The notes below the pieces were generated by a model. It had not been told where the DNA came from and made no database searches. It saw nothing but the letters and a program-made list of their open reading frames with translations. Source: JBBITI01 sp963735055 (GTDB lineage Bacteria; Chloroflexota; Dehalococcoidia; Dehalococcoidales; UBA2162). Taken from it: 64,000 bases of DNA. Positions 25,808 to 35,455 of this stretch are shown piece after piece. The position numbers and the translations under genes are program-made. Each line of letters starts with the position of its first letter. Positions within the stretch are counted from its first letter, which is position 1. Location of the stretch: positions 372,001 through 436,000 of the forward strand of contig CAVTJN010000019.1 of NCBI GenBank assembly GCA_963735055.1, read 5' to 3'.

Positions 25808-26857
25808 ATGATCCGAGAGGCAATCCAATCGCTGGTTGAAGGCAGGTCGCTGACCATTGATGAAGCAGCCCGGGCCATGGAAGAGATTATGAGCGGCACG
25901 GTGACCCCATCCCAATTTGGGGCTTTCGTCACGGCGCTGCGGATGAAGGGAGAGAGCGTTGAAGAGATAGCAGGGCTGGCCACAACGATGCGGGCGAGAT
26001 CCATCCGCGTAAACTGTGCCCGCCCGCTGGTCGACACCTGCGGGACAGGAGGCGACGGAGCTTCCACGTTCAATGTGTCAACTACGGCGGCGTTCATTGT
26101 CGCAGGCGCGGGTCTGACAGTGGCCAAGCACGGAAATCGGGCCATGAGCAGCAAGTCGGGAAGCGCCGACGTCCTGGAGGCGTTGGGGATCAAGATTGAA
26201 CTGACGGCTGCACAGGTAGAACGATGCCTGCGAGAAGTCGGTATTGGATTCATGTTTGCGCCCGCCTTCCACCCGTCGATGAAGTATGCTTCAGCGCCCC
26301 GACGTGAGATTGCCATCCGCACCGTCTTCAACATCCTGGGTCCGCTCACTAATCCGGCCGGTGCTCAACACCAGGTCATCGGGGTCCCCACGGAGCAGTG
26401 GGGATCCAAAATGGCGCGGGCACTGGGTTTGCTGGGAACAAAGCACGCCCTCGTGGTACACGGCGCTGGGGGAATCGATGAGCTATCAATCACTGGCCGT
26501 TCCCGGGTGTGGGAGCTGCGGCAGGACGTGGTCGATGACTACTATGTTTCACCAGAGGATTTCGGCTACCCGCAGGCGGAGGGCGATGCGATCCGAGGAA
26601 GCAACGCAGCGGACAACGCTCAGATACTCAGGGCGGTCCTCGGGGGAGAAAGAGGGCCGCTCCGAGACATGGCCGCCATGAACGCGGCTGCAGCGATCAG
26701 GGCCGGGACGGCGGCGGAAGGCGCCGACGAGACCGGAGGCGCCGAATCGCTCATGGCATGCGCCCGCAGGGCAGAGGAAGCGATCGACAACGGGACCGCC
26801 TTAAAGAAGCTGGAGCAGATGATTGAAATCACCCGCAGTTTCGAGCCGCGATCATAG
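25808..26857 (+). CDS. trpD: Anthranilate phosphoribosyltransferase
   Basis: Joins anthranilate to PRPP. The 349-aa protein has the family loop DTCGTGGDGASTFNVST, then KHGNRAMSSKSGSADVLEALG, and GPLTNPAGAQHQVIGV. ATG 25808 lies 73 bp after trpG. Followed by a 135-bp gap before trpC that holds two mutually exclusive short GC-rich hairpins (26929-26969) but no gene. Confidence 0.95.
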   Translation: MIREAIQSLVEGRSLTIDEAARAMEEIMSGTVTPSQFGAFVTALRMKGESVEEIAGLATTMRARSIRVNCARPLVDTCGTGGDGASTFNVSTTAAFIVAGAGLTVAKHGNRAMSSKSGSADVLEALGIKIELTAAQVERCLREVGIGFMFAPAFHPSMKYASAPRREIAIRTVFNILGPLTNPAGAQHQVIGVPTEQWGSKMARALGLLGTKHALVVHGAGGIDELSITGRSRVWELRQDVVDDYYVSPEDFGYPQAEGDAIRGSNAADNAQILRAVLGGERGPLRDMAAMNAAAAIRAGTAAEGADETGGAESLMACARRAEEAIDNGTALKKLEQMIEITRSFEPRS

Positions 26858-26992
26858 TCCGTTGATTGTGCCTGCCCAGTCCGCGTGTCCGACCAAGGGG
26901 ATCGTCAATCTGATAGAGCAAAGCGACCGAACCGGAATCCCTTTACGCGGGCGGCGTATCGCCCGGTTCCGAATCGCGAGTGGTAAGACTAC

Positions 26993-27769
26993 ATGATTTT
27001 GGACCAGATCGTCGCCGACAAGAGAGCGGAGTTGGCGGTCACCCGGGAGCGGGCCCCACTGAGCCAACTCGAAAGACAAATCGAGAGGCAAGTGGTGGCG
27101 AGGGACTTTGCCGCGGCGCTTAAGGGTGACCGCATCAGACTGATCGCCGAGGTCAAGAAAGCTTCCCCGTCCAAAGGCATGATATCGGCCAATCTGGACC
27201 CGGCGGGCGTGGCTCGAACGTATGCCGAAAACGGGGCGGCAGCAATTTCCGTGTTGACCGAGTCGAAGTACTTCCATGGGAGTCTGGGCGCCCTCGACAG
27301 CATCGGACCGGCTCTGGGTGCCGGAAGGCCTCCCTTGCTGAGGAAGGACTTCATATTCGACCCATATCAGATCTACGAATCTCGAGCCCACGGCGCGGAC
27401 GCACTGCTGCTCATAGTGGCGGTGCTCGACCGGATCCAACTCCGGGAATTGATCGGCGTGACCCATGGTCTGGGAATGACATGCCTGGTGGAGGTTCACA
27501 ACGAAGCCGAGCTGGACGCGGCGCTCGGTACCGGCGCCGGGATCATCGGAATAAACAACCGTGACCTGAAGACATTTCACGTCGATCTGGGAGTCACGGA
27601 ACGCCTGACGCCCGCCATACCCCATGACCGGGTAATCGTGAGTGAGAGTGGAATCAAGACACGAACCGACGTTGACCGGATCCGAAGATGTGGAGTCAAC
27701 GCTATTCTCGTCGGCGAAGCCCTCGTGTCGGCCCCAGATATTGCCGCCAGGATGAGGGAACTGATGTGA
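26993..27769 (+). CDS. trpC: Indole-3-glycerol-phosphate synthase
   Basis: TIM-barrel enzyme that closes the indole ring. 258 aa; visible motifs are LIAEVKKASPSKGMI with catalytic Lys, VLTESKYFHGSL, LLRKDFIFDPYQIYES, GINNRDLKTFHVDL and VSESGIKTR. ATG 26993 with only a weak binding site. Its stop overlaps the trpF start (gtga). Confidence 0.95.
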   Translation: MILDQIVADKRAELAVTRERAPLSQLERQIERQVVARDFAAALKGDRIRLIAEVKKASPSKGMISANLDPAGVARTYAENGAAAISVLTESKYFHGSLGALDSIGPALGAGRPPLLRKDFIFDPYQIYESRAHGADALLLIVAVLDRIQLRELIGVTHGLGMTCLVEVHNEAELDAALGTGAGIIGINNRDLKTFHVDLGVTERLTPAIPHDRVIVSESGIKTRTDVDRIRRCGVNAILVGEALVSAPDIAARMRELM

Positions 27770-28434
27770 CGCTCGTGAAGATCTGCGGACTGTCGGAGGT
27801 TGAAGACGCGCTGGCAGCGGCAGAGGCCGGGGCCGACTTCATCGGGTTGGTCTTCGCTGAAAGCCGGCGCAGAGTGACTCCTCAGAGAGCGCTGGAAATC
27901 GTGAGCGCATCAAAGATGTCGAAACGGCGCCCTATCACTGTAGGGGTGTTCGCGGGGTTCTCACCGGCAGAAGTGAACCGGATCACCGCGTATTGCGGAC
28001 TGGACCGCGCCCAGCTCAGCGGCGGCGAGCCATGGGAGTACTGTCTTGGTGTCAACGGACCGATGACTAAGAGCCTTCACGTTTCTGCGGAGACAACAGT
28101 AGCCGAACTGCTGGCAGCCATCGAAGAAGGGACCCGCATTCTGAAGAAGAAGGATACCATCTTCCTTCTGGATACCAGGGTGGGAAGCGCCTCTGGAGGA
28201 ACCGGCAAGACCTTCGACTGGAACTTGGCAAAGGCTGTCGCCGCCCGTTTTCCGGTGATGGTTGCCGGAGGGCTTGACCCAAACAACGTGACCGGTCTGA
28301 TCAAAGAAGCCCATCCCTGGGCCGTTGATGTCTCGAGTGGCGTGGAGACCGGAGGAAAGAAAGACCCAGCGAGAATCGGGACGTTCATCGCTGCAGTGAG
28401 AAGGATTGATGCCGAACAAGGTGATGGCAGTTGA
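27766..28434 (+). CDS. trpF: Phosphoribosylanthranilate isomerase
   Basis: Isomerises phosphoribosylanthranilate for TrpC. The start chosen is GTG 27766, overlapping the trpC stop by 4 nt, which gives 222 aa beginning VTLVKICGLSEVEDALAAAE, the conserved N terminus with catalytic Cys. FIGLVFAESRRRV, LLDTRVGSASGGTGKTFDW and VAGGLDPNNV, followed by DVSSGVE, are typical. The usual LHG segment after the third strand reads QLSGGEPWEY, a modest deviation. Confidence 0.93.
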   Translation: MTLVKICGLSEVEDALAAAEAGADFIGLVFAESRRRVTPQRALEIVSASKMSKRRPITVGVFAGFSPAEVNRITAYCGLDRAQLSGGEPWEYCLGVNGPMTKSLHVSAETTVAELLAAIEEGTRILKKKDTIFLLDTRVGSASGGTGKTFDWNLAKAVAARFPVMVAGGLDPNNVTGLIKEAHPWAVDVSSGVETGGKKDPARIGTFIAAVRRIDAEQGDGS

Positions 28435-28450
28435 AAAAGGGGTGACCTAG

Positions 28451-29639
28451 TTGCTACCAGACAATCGAGGCTATTTCGGTGAATACGGGGGAAGATTCGT
28501 CCCCGAGACTCTGATGCCGGCTCTCGAGCAGATGACCCAGGCATACCAGGAGGCCAACGCTGACCCAGCTTTCTGGGCCGAATACGAGTCTCTATCCAGA
28601 GACTACTCCGGCCGCCCCACGGCGCTCTACTTCGCGGCGCGGTTGACCCAACGCTGCGGTGGGGCGCGCATCTTCCTTAAACGCGAGGACCTCGCCCACA
28701 CCGGGGCCCACAAGATAAACAACGCCCTGGGCCAGGGACTGCTGGCCCGGCGTCTTGGAAAGCGGAGGATCATCGCCGAAACCGGAGCCGGGCAACACGG
28801 CGTGGCCACCGCGGCAGTCTGTGCCATGCTCGGATTGACATGCATAGTCTACATGGGGGAAGAGGACGTGCGGCGACAATCCCTGAACGTGTTCCGCATG
28901 AAACTCATGAACGCCGAAGTCAGGCCGGTGTCGAACGGCAGCCGCACCCTCAAAGACGCAATCAACGAAGCAATTCGAGACTGGGTGACCAACGCCGCCG
29001 ACACGTATTATCTGCTCGGATCCGTGGTAGGACCGCACCCATACCCGATGATGGTCCGGGACTTCCAGTCGGTGATCGGCAAAGAGACCAGGCGTCAGAT
29101 CCTCGAGCAGGCGGGACGGCTACCCGACCATATCGTCGCCTGTGTGGGGGGGGGCAGCAACGCTATCGGCATCTTCCATCCCTTTATCGATGACCGGGGA
29201 GTCCAACTGGTGGGAGTTGAGGCGGGGGGAATGGGACTAGGAACCGGCAAACACGCCGCCACCATCGGATCAGGGAGAGTCGGGAGTACTCCACGGCACG
29301 AAGTCCTACCTCTTACAAGATGGCGATGGACAGATTCTGGAGACCCACAGCATATCGGCGGGACTGGATTACCCGGGGGTCGGGCCGGAGCACAGCTACT
29401 TGAAAGACAACGGCCGCGCCACGTACGTATCGGTTGATGACCGAGAAGCGCTGGATGGGTTCCAGGTGCTCTGCCAAGTTGAAGGCATTACGCCGGCACT
29501 GGAATCCGCCCACGCGGTCGCCTACGCCCTCAAGTTGGCGCCATCACTGGCCAGTGACCAGCTAGTCGTTGTTAACCTTTCCGGCAGGGGTGACAAGGAT
29601 ATGGGCATAGTTGCCGGAGCGCTTGGGGTACAGCTGTGA
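28451..29639 (+). CDS. trpB: Tryptophan synthase beta chain, one frameshift
   Basis: PLP enzyme that joins indole and serine. The first 280 codons show GYFGEYGGRFVPETLMPALE, the PLP lysine in HTGAHKINNALGQ, ETGAGQHGVATA and the phosphate loop VGGGSNAIGIF. The frame fails at GGG 29282-29284; removing one G restores VGVLHGTKSYLL and then LETHSISAGLDYPGVGPEHS through to GVQL at 29639. Both parts match the family over their whole length, and the total (~396 aa) is normal. TrpB1-type. The stop overlaps the trpA start. Confidence 0.9.
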
Positions 29640-30415
29640 GTATCGTTTCAGATATCTTCAGGAATGGCCACAAAGCGCTAATACCATACGTGACCGTCGG
29701 CTATCCATCAGTTGAGGCAACCGTGGAGGTCGTTTCACTCCTGGCCGAGTCAGGCTGTGACATCGTGGAGCTGGGAATTCCTTTTTCTGACCCGCTTGCC
29801 GACGGCGCAACGATTCAGAAAGCGAGCTTCCACGCTTTACATAACGGTGTCACGCCGCGGACTTGTATCGACGCCGCCGGAAGAATCCGACAGAAGACCG
29901 ATGTCCCGCTGGTGTTCATGAGCTACTTCAACCCGGTCCTGGCCCTTGGACTCGACGCGTTTGTCGATGAGTGTTCGACCGTGGGCGTCAGTGGGCTAAT
30001 CGTTCCTGACCTGCCTCCAGAGGAGGGAGCGGACTCGGAGTCGCTGACGCGGGAGAGGAGACATCGATCTCATCTACATGGTCGCCCCGACGAGCACCAG
30101 CGAGCGCATCGGGTTGGTCGCCGAGCACTCCAGGGGATTCATCTACCTCGTATCGGTCGCCGGCGTGACCGGTGCCAGAAGCGCACTGCCCCCGTATCTT
30201 GAGGCGTTTACCCGCCGGGTGCAGAAAGTAACCAGATTGCCGGTGTGCGTCGGTTTCGGCATATCGACCGCTGCACAGGCCCGGGATGTCTCCCGGTACG
30301 CCGACGGCATCATAGTCGGCAGCAGACTGGTGCAACTCATGGAGGTGGCGGTGACTGGAAGAACGATGTGCGGGCTCTTGTTGGGGCATTGAGGAGCTCT
30401 TTGGACAGCCGATAG
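29636..30415 (+). CDS. trpA: Tryptophan synthase alpha chain, one or two frameshifts
   Basis: Splits indole-3-glycerol phosphate and passes indole to TrpB. N-terminal part: LIPYVTVGYPSVEATVEV, IVELGIPFSDPLADG with the catalytic Glu and Asp. One extra base in 30050-30062 shifts the frame; the product resumes as GDIDLIYMVAPTST and runs through FIYLVSVAGVTGAR and VCVGFGISTAAQA. A second change (one base missing, about 30345-30353) is likely, since the other frame gives DWKNDVRALVGALRSSLDSR, a plausible TrpA tail ending at 30415; without it the stop is at 30392. Confidence 0.85.
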
Positions 30416-30440
30416 GACCGCGGTCCGGCACGCACCTGCC

Positions 30441-31011
30441 TCATGCCTCTTCAGCCAGGACTCTCTTCAGCGTCTCCTGGTAGGTGGCAAGCGCCGGTCC
30501 CCCGTAGAGCACGAAGACCACCTCTTTGACAGAAGTAGCCTGCCGCCTAAGATACGAGATAACCGCCCGCAGGGCAACACTGGCCGCCTCGGCGACGGGG
30601 TAGCCATAGGCGCCGGTGCTTATCGACGGGAAGCCTATGCTCTTCAGCCCTTTACTGGCGGCCAGCTTCAGACTCTCCGTATAGGCACTCGCCAGGAGGC
30701 CAGCTTCGCCATGGTCGCCGCCGCGCCAGATCGGACCGACTGTGTGAATAACGTATTTAGCTCTTGAGTCTGCCCCCGGAGGTGATGACGGCGTTGCCGA
30801 CCGGCAGGCGGCCCTGCCTGGCCACAATCTTCATGCATTCTTCAACGATGGCCGGACCCCCCGTCCGGTGAATCGCCCCATCGACCCCGCCCCCGCCCAT
30901 CAGGCCCGGGTTCGCCGCGTTCACGATAGCGTCCGTGGACTCCGTGGTGATGTCGCCCAGATGGATCGTAAGACTGGTGCCGTTGACCATCGACACCATC
31001 TCCATCGTCAC
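30441..31011 (-). CDS. Macrodomain protein (ADP-ribose / O-acetyl-ADP-ribose hydrolase type), one frameshift
   Basis: Stand-alone macrodomain of the YmdB/MacroD type, which removes acetyl or ADP-ribose groups. N-terminal part: LGDITTESTDAIVNAANPGL, then GGGGVDGAIHRTGG and LPVGNAVITSGGRLK. One extra base at about 30757-30768 breaks the frame; it resumes with KYVIHTVGPIWRGG, SIGFPSISTGAYGYP and the C-terminal strand VFVLYGG. Combined length about 189 aa, normal. The GTG at 31011 overlaps the sirtuin stop (GTGA), a sign of translational coupling; ATG 30990 behind GGAG is an alternative start. Confidence 0.83.
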
Positions 31012-31823
31012 GATCGGTATCTGAGCCGTCGCACTTCCTCGACAATGGCCGGCAATATCACCCCGGTCTTACCTTGAATGAGATAGCCGGATATGCCTTC
31101 ATTCGTCAGTGGAGGTGGGTTCGGCGTTGATCTCAACAATGGTCACGCCAACCCGCTGGTGAGCTATTGCGGGAAGGCTGGCGAACGGGTACACGACCGC
31201 TGAGGTTCCGCAGACCAGCATGAAATCACACCGCTCCGCCTCATCTGCGCTCGCGGGCGACGTCAGAGGGAATCGGTTCGCCGAAGGACACGGTGTCGGA
31301 TTTCATTACTCCTTTGCACCGGGGGCACCGTGGTGGAAGGAGGCCTTCCCGGCTCAGCTTCTCCAGGTCATATTCCTCGCGAAAGTACCGCGCGCCGCAC
31401 GACGAACATCTGAGTTTCATGAAATTGCCGTGGTACTCGAGGACGCGGCTTGAGCCCGGCCTTCACGTGAAGGGCGTCGATGTTCTGGGTGATGACGCAC
31501 TTGACCACCCCTTCCTTTTCCAGATCAGCGAGCGCCACATGCCCCGGATTGGGTTTCATGTCCCAGAGGTTACCCAGGCCCGGGCCACGGCTGCCGAGGT
31601 TATCCTTCCACCAGGTGCCGGGGTTGTCGAGGAACCGTTCGTAGCTCTGGTAAGCGCGTCTCTCGGCTGCCGGATCGCGGGTCCAGATCCCAGACGGACC
31701 ACGAAAGTCCGGGATCCCGGACTCCGTGGAAATGCCCGCCCCCGTAAGCGCGATGGCGTAGTCCGCGGCTACCAACGCCCGGGCGGTCCTGGCGACAAGA
31801 TCCGCAACCGTCTCGTTCATCAC
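31008..31823 (-). CDS. Sir2-type NAD-dependent deacetylase, three frameshifts
   Basis: Sirtuin that removes acetyl groups from lysine using NAD, releasing O-acetyl-ADP-ribose. The first frame reads ALTGAGISTESGIPDFRGPS and TQNIDALHVKAG. After one extra base near 31445-31449 the product continues VLEYHGNFMKLRCSSCGARY with the catalytic His, then a second zinc pair RCPRCKG and DTVSFGEPIP. After another near 31247-31250 it reads RCDFMLVCGTSAVVYPFASL and VEINAEPT. A third near 31098-31104 leads to EGISGYLIQGKTGVILPAI and stop at 31008. All catalytic and zinc residues are present, so the protein family is secure while the frames are not. Confidence 0.8.
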
Positions 31824-31959
31824 ATTGTATGATAGCCGAACGGATTATCCCTTCTCAACTGCGGATGGTATCCAAACACTTAACATAATATCAATGCACT
31901 CTCGCGGCCGCCCTCCTCACAACAAGCCTGAAGCGCCTCTTTGACCTTGTTGGTCGACA

Positions 31960-31994
31960 TTGACATTACCTTGCGGTAGTTGCTATACTTGCGG
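31960..31994 (+). promoter_or_regulatory. Promoter with direct repeat upstream of the HTH gene
   Basis: TTGACA at 31960-31965, an 18-nt spacer and TATACT at 31984-31989, close to consensus. TTGCGG occurs twice (31971-31976 and 31989-31994), 18 bp apart, on the spacer and just after the -10 box, a layout suited to an operator. Confidence 0.6.
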
Positions 31995-32024
31995 CAATGG
32001 TCAAGCAAGCATGGAGCAAGCAAC

Positions 32025-32537
32025 ATGTCAAGAATCGACAAGGACATCGCGCTGGCAATGTTCAGAGCTGCCGAAACCGACAGCAACATCGCCTCCAGAT
32101 TCGGGACTTCGCGCCAGGCGGTCAACCTGCTCAGGCAGGCCATGATCAAGGATGGCCGCTTGCAGGCGCCATCACGCGGCGGCGCGGATCAAAGAGCCGC
32201 CCCGCCACCTGACAACCCCACCTTGCCCCCAAAAGGCACGGACGCAACCGCCGCTGACACGCACCAGTTGATCCCACCTCCTGCCGGCTACCCGACGTTC
32301 GATCGCATGAGCGACTGGGTAATTCACCTCATCCAGGAAGCTGGCGAAGCCGCACGCTTACGTCAAGAAAACGCAGTTCTCCAGCAAAGGGCCGACGGTC
32401 TCCTGGCCGAAGTTCTGAACACTCAGGAATTTTGCCGCGCCAGGCAAAGGAACACCTTGCGGTCAGTGGCCGCCAAATCCTCTCAATACCAGACCGCTAT
32501 TCAACAGTCTAACCTGCCGCCACCGGAGAGTGGTTGA
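32025..32537 (+). CDS. Orphan HTH protein with predicted coiled coil
   Basis: 170 aa from ATG 32025, 8 nt after GGAG (32013-32016). The N-terminal ~45 residues look like a small helix-turn-helix: DSNIASRFGTSRQAVNLLRQ. A Pro/Ala-rich linker follows (about residues 50-90), then a helical leucine-containing stretch, EAARLRQENAVLQQRADGLL, which could form a coiled coil for dimerisation. The family is not one I can name. It has a strong promoter with a direct repeat and no operon partner, and lies next to a gene-free stretch, consistent with a self-regulated accessory gene. Confidence 0.65.
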   Translation: MSRIDKDIALAMFRAAETDSNIASRFGTSRQAVNLLRQAMIKDGRLQAPSRGGADQRAAPPPDNPTLPPKGTDATAADTHQLIPPPAGYPTFDRMSDWVIHLIQEAGEAARLRQENAVLQQRADGLLAEVLNTQEFCRARQRNTLRSVAAKSSQYQTAIQQSNLPPPESG

Positions 32538-33080
32538 CCCGCGAACCCCAATGTCTGAGGATGTCCAACTGCCGACCTTAGCCACCGCCGAAGAGACGTC
32601 AGTCGGTTACCCCACGGCCATCGCTTTCTCGCTATCGTGTGACATAACATATATTGTGCGAAGTATGGGCCCCATTCAACACAGACACGCTTGACATAAT
32701 AACACTCCCGTATCGCAGCATGATACCAGACCAAGCTACGGACAAAACGCTTCTCCCCGCTCCCGCTACATTACCATTATCGCACATACGGAGTCTCTCA
32801 TTCAGTCTCGACAATGATTGATTTCGGTCGACCTCAGTCGAACGCGGGGTCGTCCGAAGAGGTCCAATCGACGGCGACAGGCATGGTATAACCGCACTTC
32901 GCCCGTTATCTCGCGCTCACCGGCAAGGCAGTGCTGTTTTATGTCAAGTTGCTGTCTTCTTTTGGGTATGACCCCTTTGGAACGCGTTCTGGGAGGGCAT
33001 CAATTATGCTGGAGGCAGAATTACGGGGGTGGACCGATAATCGGGGCTGGGAGGAGCACTTGCCGGCGGCTGCCGGATAA
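32538..33080 (+). other. 543-bp stretch without a supported gene
   Basis: Contains short open frames only (largest 32818-33084, 88 codons, low-complexity Arg/Ser/Cys composition, no binding site), none convincing. The segment 32640-32790 is more A/T-rich than its surroundings and holds TGACATAA twice (32640-32647, 32693-32700) and TGTGCGA in opposite orientations (32655-32661 and 32781-32787). Could be a regulatory or degraded insertion region; I see no transposase remnant or terminal repeats. Confidence 0.4.
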
Positions 33081-34208
33081 CTAGTGCCGGCCTTGGGTCA
33101 CAGATCCTTTGATCGCCGCCATCAACGACCCAAGACCCCACTTCTTGACCGCCGAGACAAGCACCGTATGCTCTGCGGGCGGACCGGCCACTTCCGCGTC
33201 CGACAGGTAGCCCAAAGCCTCGTCCTCGGTCATCGTTGCTTCAGAGGGAAGCAGCAGATCGATCTTGTTCAGAACCACGATCCGGGGTTTGTCGTCCAAC
33301 TCGAGTTGGACGAGAGTCTCCTCGACCACCTTGCTTTGCTGAAGAGAATGCGGTGACGATATGTCAACCACGTGAAGCAGAACGTCGGCCTCCGTTAACT
33401 CTTCGAGGGTAGCCCTGAACGCGGTTACGATGGTCGGGGGAAGCTTGCGTATGAAACCTACAGTGTCCGTCAGCAATATGGCTCCGTTTCCGGGGAGATG
33501 AACCCGACGCGTCGTCGGGTCGAGCGTGGCGAAGAGTTTGTTCTCGACCAGGACACCGGCCTCGCTCAAAGCGTTGAACAGCGTACTCTTACCGGCGTTG
33601 GTATAGCCGACGATCGCTGCGACCGGGATTGCGCTCTCCTTTCTCCGCTGCCGGTAGAGCCCGCGTTGCTTGCGGACGTCCTCGATCTGCGTCTCAAGCC
33701 GATGTATTTTCGCCCGGACCAACCGCCGGTCCGTCTCAAGTTGCGATTCGCCGGGACCCCTGGTGCCAATCCCCGCGCCGAGCCTCTCCAGGTGTTTCCA
33801 CTGGCCCGCAAGGCGCGGGTAACGGTACACTTGCTGCGCAAGCTCCACCTGTAGACGGCCCTCCCGAGTACTCGCTCGAGCGGCAAAAATGTCAAGGATG
33901 AGAGCAACGCGATCTATGACCCTTGTGTCCAGCTTATCTTCAAGGTATCGCTGTTGTGAAGGAGTCAGTTCATCGTCTGCGATGACGACGTCATACTCTG
34001 AACCAACTCTGAGGGCCACAAGTTCTTCCAGCTTGCCGGCCCCAATATAGGAGGTCTTCGAAGGCGACGACAGCCGCTGTGACATCCGGCCGACAACAAC
34101 CGCCCCAGCGGTGATGGCCAGTTGCTCCAGTTCGTCCAGTGATGCCCCGGGGGTCCAATCATCCGCCCCTGCGTGGCCCGAGGAGACACCAATAAGGAAA
34201 ACACGTTC
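33081..34208 (-). CDS. hflX: GTPase HflX (5' end unclear)
   Basis: Ribosome-associated GTPase that splits stalled ribosomes. The HflX N domain has YIGAGKLEEL, VIADDELTPSQQRYLED and GERLGAGIGTRGPGESQLE-like GIGTRGPGESQLETDRR. The G domain has VGYTNAGKSTLFNAL, DTVGFIRKLPPTIVTAFRAT and LNKIDLL. The first ATG (34085) would cut off conserved sequence: in-frame codons up to 34208 encode ERVFLIGVSSG and LDELEQLAITAGAVVVGRM, typical of HflX. No ATG, GTG or TTG precedes them before the TAG at 34256, so either a frameshift lies near 34210-34255 or an unusual start is used. Confidence 0.88.
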   Translation of the reverse strand, partial: ERVFLIGVSSGHAGADDWTPGASLDELEQLAITAGAVVVGRMSQRLSSPSKTSYIGAGKLEELVALRVGSEYDVVIADDELTPSQQRYLEDKLDTRVIDRVALILDIFAARASTREGRLQVELAQQVYRYPRLAGQWKHLERLGAGIGTRGPGESQLETDRRLVRAKIHRLETQIEDVRKQRGLYRQRRKESAIPVAAIVGYTNAGKSTLFNALSEAGVLVENKLFATLDPTTRRVHLPGNGAILLTDTVGFIRKLPPTIVTAFRATLEELTEADVLLHVVDISSPHSLQQSKVVEETLVQLELDDKPRIVVLNKIDLLLPSEATMTEDEALGYLSDAEVAGPPAEHTVLVSAVKKWGLGSLMAAIKGSVTQGRH

Positions 34209-34264
34209 CTGCGGGATCCCGGTACTGAGAGTCTTCTTCGGAATTGGCTTATCCTATTGTTATG

Positions 34265-35455
34265 TCAACCGATCTTCAGGTTGGTAACCATGCGATGGCT
34301 CCGCCATCCGGCGAGCCTGGAAAGCCCTTTGAGAAGGTTCGCGTCGGCGATGGTCAGTGACAACCGCACATACCCCTCGCCATTTCTCCCGTAGCCGTTT
34401 CCCGGCGTGACCACCACTCCAACCTGCTCCAGCAGGTCTGCCGTAAACTCGGCCGAGGTAAAACCATCGGGCACCCTGGCCCAAACGTATAGACTCGCCT
34501 TCGGACAGGTAGCCTTCAATCCGATCTTGTTCAGCCCTTCGACGACCAGGTCGCGCCGCCTTTGATACAGCGCATTGTGCTCCGCGATACAGTCCTGAGG
34601 TCCGTTAAGCGCTTCGATGGCCGCATATTGGATGGCCTGCGGTATTCCTGAGTCGATGTTCGACTTCAAGACCTTCAACGCTCCAATCATGGTCGCGTTG
34701 CCCACGGCCATGCCAATTCGCCACCCGGTCATGTTGAAGGTCTTCGAGAGCGAATGAAACTCGATGCCAACATCCTTGGCCCCCTCGGCCTGGAGAAAAC
34801 TGGGTGGCCGGTATCCGTCGTATGCCACTTCGGTGTATGGACCGTCATGGCACACGCCCACCCCCGTGCGCCGGGCAAACTCGACCGCCTGGTTGAAAAA
34901 AGCAAGGTCAGCGACCGCCCCGGTAGGGTTGTTCGGATAGTTCAGCCACAACAGTCGGGCGCGACTCGCGATATTCTCTGGTATGCGGTTCAGTTCAGGC
35001 AAATAGTTGTTCTTCTCGGTCAGGGACATGTAGTACGGGCGGCCACCCGCCAGATTCGTACCAATGGCATAGACGGGGTATCCCGGGTCCGGTACCAGAG
35101 CGGTGTCACCAGGATCGATGAAGCAGAAGGCGATATGCGCAATCCCTTCCTTGGCGCCCAGCAGAGGCAATACTTCAGTGTCCGGATCTAATGCGACGCC
35201 GAAGCGGTTCAGGTACCAGGCGGCAATAGCACGGCGTAGTTCCGGCAGACCTTCGGACTCGGGATAGCGGTGGTTGACCGGGTCTTTGGCCGCTGATATA
35301 AGACGATTCAGTATGTGTCCGGGCGTGGGTATATCCGGGTCTCCAATACCGAAACTAATTACCTCCTCGCCTCGAGCCTTCTTCTCGGCTATCTTCCGGC
35401 TGATCTCTACGAACAGGTATGGGGGCAGACTCTCCACCCGCCGCGCTATCTTCAT
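34265..35455 (-). CDS. dapL: LL-diaminopimelate aminotransferase-type class I aminotransferase
   Basis: PLP enzyme that in one step makes LL-diaminopimelate from tetrahydrodipicolinate, for lysine and cell wall. 396 aa from ATG 35455, which overlaps the dapF stop (ATGA); a longer upstream frame lies inside dapF and is rejected. Motifs: ISFGIGDPDIPTPGHIL, LGAKEGIAH, PDPGYPVYAIGT, LNYPNNPTGAVA, and the PLP lysine in FHSLSKTFNMTGWRIG. Coupling to dapF strongly supports the DapL role over other aminotransferases. Confidence 0.9.
   Translation of the reverse strand: MKIARRVESLPPYLFVEISRKIAEKKARGEEVISFGIGDPDIPTPGHILNRLISAAKDPVNHRYPESEGLPELRRAIAAWYLNRFGVALDPDTEVLPLLGAKEGIAHIAFCFIDPGDTALVPDPGYPVYAIGTNLAGGRPYYMSLTEKNNYLPELNRIPENIASRARLLWLNYPNNPTGAVADLAFFNQAVEFARRTGVGVCHDGPYTEVAYDGYRPPSFLQAEGAKDVGIEFHSLSKTFNMTGWRIGMAVGNATMIGALKVLKSNIDSGIPQAIQYAAIEALNGPQDCIAEHNALYQRRRDLVVEGLNKIGLKATCPKASLYVWARVPDGFTSAEFTADLLEQVGVVVTPGNGYGRNGEGYVRLSLTIADANLLKGLSRLAGWRSHRMVTNLKIG

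Noticed and set aside
26929..26969. Attenuator between trpD and trpC
   Set aside because: Two mutually exclusive short stems exist but there is no T-tract or leader peptide, so the claim is too weak.
31293..31832. 179-codon plus-strand frame opposite sir2
   Set aside because: Sirtuin motifs on the other strand explain the region; the plus frame has no family features.
32818..33084. 88-codon frame in the gene-free stretch
   Set aside because: Low-complexity composition, no binding site, overlaps the hflX end.
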